A stretch of 64,000 bases of DNA. It comes from Bordetella parapertussis (GTDB lineage: Bacteria; Pseudomonadota; Gammaproteobacteria; Burkholderiales; Burkholderiaceae_D). The translations under genes and the position numbers were made by a program. Below the pieces are notes generated by a model, which saw only the letters and a program-made list of their open reading frames with translations, did no database searches and was not told the DNA's origin. Below are positions 36,201-43,302 of this stretch, piece by piece. The first letter of the stretch is position 1, and each line of letters begins with the position of its first letter. The stretch lies in the NCBI GenBank assembly GCA_945866125.1, contig CAMBFZ010000019.1:1-64000 (forward strand), read 5' to 3'.

Positions 36201-37260
36201 ACCGTTGCGAATGCGCCGCTCGCGACAGACCGAATTCGGCGAAGACTTTCTTCTCAATGACGTCCCGCAAAAATACGGGCTCTTGCGTGGCGCCGTAGAG
36301 GTACATCCCGCGCAAGAAAAACGGCTCATGATAAGCATTGGCCCGCATGAGTTCATCGACATAGGTCGACATCCCTTCACGCAATTCGGCCAGTCGGCTC
36401 GGTAGCAAAAATAATTCAGAAGGGGAATGCAGCTGGACATCCGAAGCAAACAATTCTGCCGACACGGTCGCAACAGATTGCTCCATCTGGTCAAATGCCT
36501 GCGTGACCCAATCCGATTGATACAGCATGGTCGGCTGATAGGGCGAGGACCAGCCCAGCATGCTTTGGCGCATGGATTGGGGCAGGGCGGCGGCAAATTC
36601 CGAAAAACACGCAAGGTGTTCACCGCCTGAGATCAGCACATATACCGCAAAGCGCATTGCGTAGTGGTTTTGCGCAATCCAGATACGACGACTGGCCAGA
36701 TTGGCACGACGTTTTAATTCTTCGCGACCGGTCGGGCTCTGGTCGAGCAGTAGGTTAACTGGGATCGAGACAACGATTGAATCTAACGGACGCTGCGGGC
36801 GGTAACGACCACAGAGAGCGAGAAAGGCTTCCCAGCTGCGTTCTTCCTGCAGTTCGCCTTCGGCAGTCAGCGCCGCGTTGGACTCAAGCGAGATGACAAT
36901 GCCGCGATCGAAAAAATGCCAGTTTGGCGCGTGCGCTTCTTTGTCAATATCATGGTCAGGCGCTAACACCCGGGAGATGCCGGCGCGTTCGAGTGCAGAC
37001 CCGGTACCATCTTCCTTCTCGTGCATCAGCACAACCCAAGGAATATCGTAGCGCTTGGGGCGGGCTGTGATATTACGCTCAATGAGTTCCACGGCAGACC
37101 TGAAAGCATCGCGCATTTGCCCTAGATGCAGCGAGATGCGGCGTGTCGCCTTACCCTCATCTTTATCTTTACGCACGCTAAATTTGAGCGCCGAAAAGAG
37201 AATCACCAAGGTGACGATGAAAAGAATCGCAATCCAGATGAGTGAGAGCGGGTTATCCAC
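33232..37260 (-). CDS. tssM: Type VI secretion membrane-complex protein TssM (IcmF) with degenerate P-loop
   Basis: The protein has 1342 residues from a GTG at 37260. The first membrane segment is residues 7-25, and the second is near residues 365-385 (AIAVLSIFSVGLIASTIQL). A large periplasmic region follows. The place where many TssM proteins have the GxxGxGKT Walker A loop, after PW, reads PWVVLMHEKEDGTGSALERAG (75-94) and keeps no P-loop. ATP binding is therefore unlikely, which is known to vary among TssM proteins. TssM spans the envelope and links TssL to the lipoprotein TssJ. The gene overlaps tssL by eight bases. Confidence 0.93.
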   Translation of the reverse strand: MDNPLSLIWIAILFIVTLVILFSALKFSVRKDKDEGKATRRISLHLGQMRDAFRSAVELIERNITARPKRYDIPWVVLMHEKEDGTGSALERAGISRVLAPDHDIDKEAHAPNWHFFDRGIVISLESNAALTAEGELQEERSWEAFLALCGRYRPQRPLDSIVVSIPVNLLLDQSPTGREELKRRANLASRRIWIAQNHYAMRFAVYVLISGGEHLACFSEFAAALPQSMRQSMLGWSSPYQPTMLYQSDWVTQAFDQMEQSVATVSAELFASDVQLHSPSELFLLPSRLAELREGMSTYVDELMRANAYHEPFFLRGMYLYGATQEPVFLRDVIEKKVFAEFGLSRAAHSQRLARPIMSRISRWSAIAVLSIFSVGLIASTIQLQRVFPVLAEGIDGLNRDRQFRAQASSKGEVIEFEWYRKTALSLMIGLEQLQAKRFNDSYKPTSDSPRPINPFMPGSWPIFDDLFLRAYKRIEQEFAELAVSTIQKSLYRRTAELTRAPLNPMSNTLAGGADNCSAPGTATSAFNLNTEPSIDIETLPEFTMLSRFLAEMKRLDTNVLAMQSLKTPTKTSQDDIHDLVLDALGADVPGDLTASIALFKKVSINDAELIDKSAISLAARCSFLKGSLALHQKIFEKNALIASEMRIIDAKNEVLTMFNGSDMPTSADMLTRYRALLDAIKNQKALLDIGDGTWITQLDMRSGSAYDKLLHDFSKLKLIGPEAVEKIRLDSRENFAKTKVEFTTLFKYNGGTQLESALAPIVEGTPLKLSKERENLLNALDNFIEQPFMHTTVGDGLDATAKGTLVLWNNEKLDKAAKLNESRKKYLTDDLPKFPQMMQASVRELIDYQFSLLLVDIVSQSFTIETTEGGHSDDRLAQNANFEATSAHLKKIGTMLKETGQDEQFHTLQTIVANDASARLKSLSAELLNARLYSLGDSDGDDGRSETKGMLSVFGAGTQQDLPDYLARQFGKIDALATRAMAYRTALPTESRNTPELTRWAAIAADIELYKAKDPKSSLGKLERFLLDMGRDLDAPSCMAALKIHEPVRRPGNYFAERQQDLHRVITRRCVALDRRSFVDQWAVFSADFNRALKGRRPFTGSRPMTAKLGEYNEIASADIAEVSAALNHLPAVSPEVLARSLGTESATLPIRDIALQFAAVRQFMAPLFPTDPAIQAGFDVQAKFRINTAAEIGGNKIIDWSLSIGEQTIKLRDPPKPLRWKPGASVRLTLRFANDVPLIPQGDTNNPFLSVSKKTASFHFEGPWALLDMIQLLRLDDSLDTRTQLLRLELPVAPADPKDPVGKDKVVRVFAGLTLSEPGKTTPLAWPRVFPDRAPALDR

Positions 37261-38128
37261 GGCTTACCTCACTGGAAACAGGGCGCTCAATCTTTGCCGG
37301 CGCAGCAGGATCAAGCGCCCGGCGCAGCGGTGACGAGCTCCAGCGCCAAAGGATCTGAGACAAAATCAACAACGCCAGCAGCGCGCCAATAAAGATCAGG
37401 CTTGACTGACTAAAACGGAAAAATCGGACAGGCTCCATATTGGAGAGCACGCTCTGGTAGGCCTGCTCCGAGATAACGCGATCGGCAAAAGCAGGTTGCT
37501 CAGCTAAATCTGATTTTAATAACGGTTCACGACGATAGATTTTTCGGTACAGCGCGTCGCGAATGGGGATCAGCGAGTCATCCGCATCTGGCCCACGAAA
37601 ACGACCTTGAAACCCAATGGCTACTGCAAATAAATATAGCGGCGCGAGTTGTTGTGCACGGCTCGAGGTATCACCAAGCAGCTGCGAAATGCGATCGAAA
37701 ATTTTATCGCCGGCGAGGCTCGACCCGAACAAGCGGGTCTCAACCAGGTAGCTCGTGAAAAAAGGCCGGCCACTCCAGGCCTCACTGAGCAGTAACTCGT
37801 CTGCCATCGCCGCTTTCAGGTAGCGTAATTCATCCACAAGCATCAGTTCTGCCTGACTTGCTTCTCGCGAAAACTGCAGGTCTTGCGCTTCCGCGATGCG
37901 AGCGATGTTGTCCGACATTTTTTTCGCAGCATTGTTAGCTTCTTTGGATACGGTCGGGTCGGACAGGTCAAGATCACCCGGCGCTGCATGGACAAGCTGC
38001 TGCCTGACTTCATCAATAAATTCCCGGAACTGACGTAACAGCAACGACTCCGCCGTACCAGCAACGATGAGCTTGGCACGGGGCAGCGATTGTCTGCGTT
38101 CCTTTTCCGGGCGAGTAAGTATTCCCAT
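37253..38128 (-). CDS. tssL: Type VI secretion membrane-complex protein TssL (DotU family)
   Basis: The protein has 291 residues. The cytosolic helical DotU domain covers about residues 20-235 (ELRYLKAAMADELLLSE, LFGSSLAGDKIFDRI, APLYLFAVAIGFQGRFRG). One C-terminal membrane segment lies at about 246-266 (LIFIGALLALLILSQILW). There is no peptidoglycan-binding OmpA-like extension, so anchoring to the wall must come from another protein. TssL works with TssM and TssJ in the trans-envelope complex. It overlaps tssM and follows tssK by 14 bases. Confidence 0.93.
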   Translation of the reverse strand: MGILTRPEKERRQSLPRAKLIVAGTAESLLLRQFREFIDEVRQQLVHAAPGDLDLSDPTVSKEANNAAKKMSDNIARIAEAQDLQFSREASQAELMLVDELRYLKAAMADELLLSEAWSGRPFFTSYLVETRLFGSSLAGDKIFDRISQLLGDTSSRAQQLAPLYLFAVAIGFQGRFRGPDADDSLIPIRDALYRKIYRREPLLKSDLAEQPAFADRVISEQAYQSVLSNMEPVRFFRFSQSSLIFIGALLALLILSQILWRWSSSPLRRALDPAAPAKIERPVSSEVSRG

Positions 38129-38142
38129 TGCGCTCTACTTTT

Positions 38143-39465
38143 CTAGGCCGTTGTACCGCGAATAAACAAGACGATCCCGCTTGGCTTGACAATGGCACCG
38201 GCGCGACCGGAAGGTCCAATGACGAGCCGGCTCTCCGGTTTTAGCAGCTCGGCACCGGGCAGGATTTCATACAGCATCACGCCAGGTAGACTACGCAGTT
38301 GTAATTCCTCGGCGGCGAGTATGTGGGTGCGCTTCAGACCCAGAATACGTTTTTCCCGATGCTCGGCGAAGGCGTGGTTGGCACCAATGACGGCGCTCTC
38401 CATCCAATCTTCGATCTCGGTGGCAGATTGGCCTTTGACCCCGATGATCAGACGGTTTTTGATCCACTCGGGCTGCATCGCCAACTCATACACCCCATTG
38501 GTCCAGGCGAAGCCGACTTCACGATAATCCTGGCTCACTTCACTCAGGTTTTCTTCAATCTCTTTGAGTAAAGGTACAAAGCTGCGGTGCGGGTGCCCAT
38601 GATCATAGGGCGGCGGCAACGTGGGCAAGGTGCCAGGCCGCAGCAGCGATAACGGCCCCAGTAGGTTGCACAGCGCTAGATAGAGCGGGTAGGGACCGAG
38701 CGAAGGACTTTGTAGCAGCGCTTCAAGCCCCGGCATGGCGGGCACTAGGCAACTCAAGCGATGCATGATCAGTGGACGTTCAGCGCGCTGCTCTGTGGCG
38801 GACATGCCAGCGGCCTGGCGCGCAAGAAAAGCGGCCTTACTCCGCAGCGATACGACTAAATGGCGCACCGTGTTGAGTAATTCGGGCGACGCTGCGACAT
38901 CCAGCAATTCGGGCAGCTCTGGCCCGAGCTTCATCACGCCGTCATCTTCGATCACGCTGCCCAAGCGCATGCTGACGTAGGCGGCTGACGGCACATCGCC
39001 CGCAGCGAGGCTTAAGTTATGGACCAGCCGTGGAATATCCGCCGGCATCGCGTCTGACACTTCGTCTTGCACTGGCGAGGAAGCGACAGATATAAAGCGG
39101 GCGGGCAGTGCTGGTTGCGTCATCTGACGCGAGACTGGCAGACAAAGGTAAATAGGGAGCGGACCTTCGGCTAGGGTCGACGTAAAATCATCAAGACGCA
39201 TCGACAATTCGATGGCGGCAGGATCATTGGCATCGAGGTGCACTGCGGTGCCGTCAGGCAGCAAGGCATCGAGCTCAAGCACGCGCAACAATCCTGATGC
39301 GAGCAGGCCAAGATCAAATTTAAGACGCTTGACCCCCCAGCTGTAAGGCGTTGTGGCCAGAGTGTGCCAAGCGATTAAGCTATCGACGCGTGCGGACTCT
39401 ACTTGAAAATGCTGCGGCGAGAGCATCATGCCCTCGTGCCACTGTATCCGATCGGGGGATTTCAT
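38143..39465 (-). CDS. tssK: Type VI secretion baseplate protein TssK
   Basis: The protein has 440 residues from the ATG at 39465, which follows AAGGGA; a TTG at 39507 would add 14 unconserved residues. The start is typical (RIQWHEGMMLSPQHFQ). The middle contains AERPLIMHRLSCLVP, and the end carries a membrane-proximal head domain (LLKPESRLVIG). TssK trimers link the baseplate wedges to the membrane complex. It lies between tssJ and tssL. Confidence 0.93.
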   Translation of the reverse strand: MKSPDRIQWHEGMMLSPQHFQVESARVDSLIAWHTLATTPYSWGVKRLKFDLGLLASGLLRVLELDALLPDGTAVHLDANDPAAIELSMRLDDFTSTLAEGPLPIYLCLPVSRQMTQPALPARFISVASSPVQDEVSDAMPADIPRLVHNLSLAAGDVPSAAYVSMRLGSVIEDDGVMKLGPELPELLDVAASPELLNTVRHLVVSLRSKAAFLARQAAGMSATEQRAERPLIMHRLSCLVPAMPGLEALLQSPSLGPYPLYLALCNLLGPLSLLRPGTLPTLPPPYDHGHPHRSFVPLLKEIEENLSEVSQDYREVGFAWTNGVYELAMQPEWIKNRLIIGVKGQSATEIEDWMESAVIGANHAFAEHREKRILGLKRTHILAAEELQLRSLPGVMLYEILPGAELLKPESRLVIGPSGRAGAIVKPSGIVLFIRGTTA

Positions 39466-39509
39466 AGAACGCGTCCCTTTGTGTTCGTTGTTTTCTTCAT
39501 GGTGCAATT

Positions 39510-39992
39510 CTATTTCTGCTGAGCGCCAGCGGAGAAATCGTTGGCCTCGAATTCTAATCGAATGCGACCTTCTAACTCATCAAGCCGAACCCGGTGTTCG
39601 CCCTGGGCAAAATAATCAGCAAAGCCAATAACGGCAAATACCTGCTTCTCGCAGAAGGGTTTGCCCGGCACGGTCTTGGACTCGCCTGGCGCTAACTCCC
39701 AGCTCCGGCTATGTAAGGCATTGGGATAAGTTTTGAGCAAACTATCTTTTGCCGCAAACCAGTCTGCTGCTTTCATCCCGAGTATTTTGTCAACCAAGGC
39801 CGGCTCATAAATTGTGACGATATCGACCGCTAACGGGAAATTCATATTGATCGCCGGCGGCATATTAAACGTGACGGTATCCCACTTGAGCGCCTTCCCG
39901 GGCGGAACGACAGCGTTTTTTACGCTTTGAAAAACACTACAGCCTACTAACAGCAGACCGGCGAGTAGTGTGATTGCTGTGCGCATTGTCAT
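39510..39992 (-). CDS. tssJ: Type VI secretion outer-membrane lipoprotein TssJ
   Basis: The protein has 160 residues. A lipoprotein signal peptide with lipobox LVGC places the lipidated Cys at residue 18. The mature domain has the compact beta-sandwich text of TssJ (AVDIVTIYEPALVDKILGM, LHSRSWELAPGES, FAVIGFADY). It anchors TssM to the outer membrane. Its ATG overlaps the stop of the upstream small membrane protein gene as ATGA. Confidence 0.9.
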   Translation of the reverse strand: MTMRTAITLLAGLLLVGCSVFQSVKNAVVPPGKALKWDTVTFNMPPAINMNFPLAVDIVTIYEPALVDKILGMKAADWFAAKDSLLKTYPNALHSRSWELAPGESKTVPGKPFCEKQVFAVIGFADYFAQGEHRVRLDELEGRIRLEFEANDFSAGAQQK

Positions 39993-40192
39993 GGCTTGCT
40001 GGCGGGCGCTGGCGCCGATTTTTCAGTGGCTGTCGTCGCGACCATTTGGGGAGTCTGTTTTTCACTCGTCTCTATCAGCACCGAGCGCCGTCCTATTTCA
40101 AAACCAAACAACACCAGCAATGCCATGGCCAACAACACGCAGATAACGCAAATGGTAATCAGGCGCGGCGTAAGAGAAAGATTGAGATTCAT
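39989..40192 (-). CDS. Small single-pass membrane protein within the type VI operon
   Basis: The protein has 67 residues from the ATG at 40192, whose first bases overlap the stop of the DUF4280 gene (ATGA); its own stop overlaps the tssJ start in the same way. Residues 9-30 form a strong membrane segment (LITICVICVLLAMALLVLFGF), preceded by a short N-terminus and followed by about 35 Ala/Pro/Thr-rich residues, probably in the periplasm. Coupling to both neighbours argues that it is a real translated gene and probably part of, or an aid to, the trans-envelope complex. I know no family for it. Confidence 0.7.
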   Translation of the reverse strand: MNLNLSLTPRLITICVICVLLAMALLVLFGFEIGRRSVLIETSEKQTPQMVATTATEKSAPAPASKP

Positions 40193-40578
40193 GCGACCTC
40201 CACCGTCATTTGTCCCGGCATTGAAATTTCGATGGAGCCCGCCCACATGCAGTCGAGCTTGCAGGTGTCTTGCAACGCGGCCATATTGGCGATTTTGACC
40301 GTGGGCGAACCCGGGCTCCAGGGTGCGACCGTCATCGGTATGCAGGGCATCGGCGTCAATGCGCCAAGCGCGGCCGCAGTAGCTGCCGCCACCATTGGAT
40401 TGGCCATCGATTTGCACATGCCGAAGGGCAGAATATTGAGCATCGGAATATTGTCCATCACGGTTGCCGCAGGCATGCCCGTCATGACCGCGTTAGCCGG
40501 CAATACCATCAAGGTACCGGGCGCCAGTCCCATTGAGCATTTGAGCATTGCACCACCGCAGACTTGTTTGGGCATCAT
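40189..40578 (-). CDS. DUF4280 (PAAR-like) spike-tip protein
   Basis: The protein has 129 residues. It begins QVCGGAMLKCSMGLAPGTL and continues with PAATVMDNIPMLNILPFGMC, the pattern of DUF4280, a family related to PAAR domains. Several Cys residues (near 7, 14, 54, 79, 105, 109) are placed as in that family and may bind zinc. PAAR-like proteins sharpen the VgrG spike and may carry effectors. The chain is short, so it is a plain tip with no fused toxin. Its start overlaps the stop of the MORN-repeat gene (TAATG). Confidence 0.78.
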   Translation of the reverse strand: MMPKQVCGGAMLKCSMGLAPGTLMVLPANAVMTGMPAATVMDNIPMLNILPFGMCKSMANPMVAAATAAALGALTPMPCIPMTVAPWSPGSPTVKIANMAALQDTCKLDCMWAGSIEISMPGQMTVEVA

Positions 40579-41198
40579 TACCCCCTAAAAATGGATTCGA
40601 TCCGACCGGCCAGCGTGGTTTTGCCATCTGCATCAGCCGGTCGTCCTTTTTGATCAAAACGCTCTATGTCGCCCACGCGCTGACCTTTTTCGTACTGTGT
40701 GCGCTCCATCAGATTGCCGTTTTTCCAATAGTTGCAAAGCGCACCATCGAGCAGATCATTTTTATACGCGGCGCTTTGCGATACATCGCCTTCGCTGGTG
40801 AAGTCCTCGGTCAGGCCTTCACGCAGACCCGCCTGGTAACGCGCAATCCGTATCAATTGTCCTTGCGAAAAATATCGCGCCTCGCCTTGCAGGCGACCCG
40901 CTTCATAAAATAGCTCTGCTGCGATCATGCCAGGCGGGCCGTAAATCACGGCTGGCCCATCGAGGACATCATTTTTATATTGCTGCTGCATCAGCAGGCC
41001 ATGTGCTGAATAAATCGCGCAGCTGCCATTGCGCTTACCACCCGCATAGTGCGTCTTTTGTTCCAAATTCCCGTTCGCGTCGTAGCTTAAGCTTTCGCCA
41101 TCGAGCTGCCCTTCACGCAAGACCAGCTCGTGACGCGGGTTACCGTCATCACCATGGATGGTCAGGTTGTCGGTTTCAGTGGCGGTGGTGTCGGTCAT
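40578..41198 (-). CDS. MORN-repeat (YwqK-like) protein between vgrG and the PAAR-like gene
   Basis: The protein has 206 residues with no export signal. It shows at least six MORN-like repeats of about 22 residues (for example LREGQLDGESLSYDANGNLE, YEAGRLQGEARYFSQGQLI, YKNDLLDGALCNYWKNGNLM). This repeat type is common in proteins annotated as YwqK-family antitoxins. In a vgrG-linked position it could be an immunity protein, an effector chaperone or an adaptor; no cognate toxin gene is adjacent, so the role is open. It starts five bases after the vgrG stop. Confidence 0.78.
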   Translation of the reverse strand: MTDTTATETDNLTIHGDDGNPRHELVLREGQLDGESLSYDANGNLEQKTHYAGGKRNGSCAIYSAHGLLMQQQYKNDVLDGPAVIYGPPGMIAAELFYEAGRLQGEARYFSQGQLIRIARYQAGLREGLTEDFTSEGDVSQSAAYKNDLLDGALCNYWKNGNLMERTQYEKGQRVGDIERFDQKGRPADADGKTTLAGRIESIFRG

Positions 41199-41202
41199 GT
41201 CA

Positions 41203-43302
41203 TTAATTGATTTTTACCATGCCGCCCTTGATGGTCGTTGTGCCACCACCGTCCATATCATGCGATGCGGATGCCTTGCTCGCGATCGACAATGCTTCGA
41301 TCTTGAGACTAGCGCCCGACTTAATGCTAAACGCCGCCGCTGATTCTGCAGAGAGCGCGTCGCCTGACTTTATCGTCATGGCGGCCCCGGAACTAATCGA
41401 CATGGCCGCACCGGATTTAAAGGTAATTTTGCCGGCCACATCAAAGCTCAGATCACCATCAACTTTTAATGTGACGTTGCCGGTGATGGTTTGCGTCATA
41501 TCTTTGGTGACTGACAGCGCCAGATTGCCCGCCACGCTGTGCGTCAGGTTCGCGCCATTGGTGTGCGTTTCGTCGCCATCAACAGTTACTTTGCGGGTGG
41601 CAGCAACGGTGTGCGTTTCATTACCGGCACTCACTGCGATGCTTCGGTCGCCTTTGGTGATGGTGCGGGCTTCATTGCCTTCTTCCACCAGCAGGGTGCG
41701 GTTACCTTTTTTGATGGTACGTGTCTCATTGCCCAGATAAAGCGTGCTGTCGAGATCGTTTTCGATATCGACTTTCATGTCTTTTTGCGCATGAAAATAA
41801 AACTGTTCGCTGCCTTGCTTATCTTCCATGCGCATCTCGTTACCATCGATGCGGTCGCTGCTATCTTTCACATTGCCAGATTTGGTATTGCCGTCGCCGG
41901 TTTTGGTTGGGCGCGACCGGATCACGCTCTGCGTTTGCATTGCCGGCAGAGCGACCGGCGTGGCACGCTCGCCGTTATAAACCGAGCCTGTGATGATGGG
42001 ACGGTTTGGATCGCCATCAATGTAGCTGACGATCACTTCTTGCCCGATGCGCGGAATGAACATGCTGCCCCAGCCGTTGCCGGCCCAGGTTTGCGACACG
42101 CGTACCCAGCAGGAGCTGGTGTCGTCTTTAGCCGCGGACTGATCCCAGTAAAACTTTACCTTGATACGTCCCAGCGCATCAGTCCAGATTTCTTCGCCAT
42201 CAGGCCCGACGACTAAAGCGGATTGGCTGCCGGCCACGACGGGTCGGGCCGTGCGGCGAGGTGGACGGAATACAGTTGTTGCCGGATGCGCTTCGAAATG
42301 GTTGGTATAGCTCTCGTTATCTGCCCGATGGGTAACGGCACGTAGCGCATAGCGGATGTTGAGCTTGGCATTGGCGTGCTCGGTCAGACTAAACGCACCA
42401 CCGGCGGTCAAGGTGCAGCACAGGCTGTCACCCACGGCAGTCAAGGCATCAGCCTGACCCTCTTGCAGACGCAGTCCGGTGGATTTTGTGCCATCGGCGA
42501 CGATCTGATAGTGGCCGGGATACTCATAAATACTGCCGGTGACGATCTTGCCGCTGCCAGCCGTTGAGCTGGCCGCCAAGGCAGTACTCGGTGTGTTGTA
42601 AGCGTAGTCGGATGCGGTGAAGGTTTGGGTTACCAGCTGGCCGCTTGATTCGAACCGTAGCACGCTGTCGGCCCATTCGCGGGTATCGTTGCGGCCGCGG
42701 AAAATCAAGGCGCTCGCCTGCGGGCAATCGACATGCGCGCTCGCGCTGTCGGCTAGCACCAGCGTGTGGCTGCTCGCGGTGAAGGTGAAAAAATAAAAAA
42801 TGCCTTCTTCTTCCATTAAGCGCGACACAAAATCTAAGGGCGATTCATCGTATTGCACGCAGTATTCACGTACTGCATAGGTGCCCTGCAATTTTTTCTC
42901 GACCGTGATGCTGTAGCGGCTCAGCACCGCATCGATGATGTCAGTAGCGCTCTGATTTTGAAAAATGACCCGGTCGCGGCTGAGTGAAAGCAGCCACAAG
43001 GCCGGCACCATCTCGGCGGTGTAATACGCAAACTGTGCGTCCAGACCGGATTGCGTAAAGCGGGCAATCACGCCGTGAAAAAAACGTTCTACCCCAGTGG
43101 CGTGACGCACCGTGACGGTGACGGTCGTGCCAACGATGGTCGTCGGATCGATACTGCTGTTGGACGACTTCATGGCCAGGTTAAAGCGAAACGGCTGAGA
43201 TAAAGTTTCGGTGCCGGTGAAGCTGTCTAAGAGCAGTACGTCAGCGCCAAGCGAGGTCGTCATCGACAGCATTGCTTTGTCTTGTGTGAAGCCGTCTCTC
43301 AT
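41203..43302 (-). CDS. vgrG: Type VI secretion spike protein VgrG
   Basis: The protein has 699 residues. The gp27/gp5-like core runs through DESPLDFVSRLMEEEGIFYFF, then the OB-fold part with RIKVKFYWDQ and SCWVRVSQTWAGNGWG, and IPRIGQEVIVSYIDGDPNRPIITG. After about 500, an extended beta-helix of short repeats follows (GNETRTIKKGNRTLLVEEGNE, then FKSGAAMSISSGAAMTIKSGD), ending TTTIKGGMVKIN. No C-terminal effector domain is present. Its start overlaps the clpV stop as ATGA. It works with the DUF4280 tip gene two genes downstream. Confidence 0.95.
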   Translation of the reverse strand: MRDGFTQDKAMLSMTTSLGADVLLLDSFTGTETLSQPFRFNLAMKSSNSSIDPTTIVGTTVTVTVRHATGVERFFHGVIARFTQSGLDAQFAYYTAEMVPALWLLSLSRDRVIFQNQSATDIIDAVLSRYSITVEKKLQGTYAVREYCVQYDESPLDFVSRLMEEEGIFYFFTFTASSHTLVLADSASAHVDCPQASALIFRGRNDTREWADSVLRFESSGQLVTQTFTASDYAYNTPSTALAASSTAGSGKIVTGSIYEYPGHYQIVADGTKSTGLRLQEGQADALTAVGDSLCCTLTAGGAFSLTEHANAKLNIRYALRAVTHRADNESYTNHFEAHPATTVFRPPRRTARPVVAGSQSALVVGPDGEEIWTDALGRIKVKFYWDQSAAKDDTSSCWVRVSQTWAGNGWGSMFIPRIGQEVIVSYIDGDPNRPIITGSVYNGERATPVALPAMQTQSVIRSRPTKTGDGNTKSGNVKDSSDRIDGNEMRMEDKQGSEQFYFHAQKDMKVDIENDLDSTLYLGNETRTIKKGNRTLLVEEGNEARTITKGDRSIAVSAGNETHTVAATRKVTVDGDETHTNGANLTHSVAGNLALSVTKDMTQTITGNVTLKVDGDLSFDVAGKITFKSGAAMSISSGAAMTIKSGDALSAESAAAFSIKSGASLKIEALSIASKASASHDMDGGGTTTIKGGMVKIN

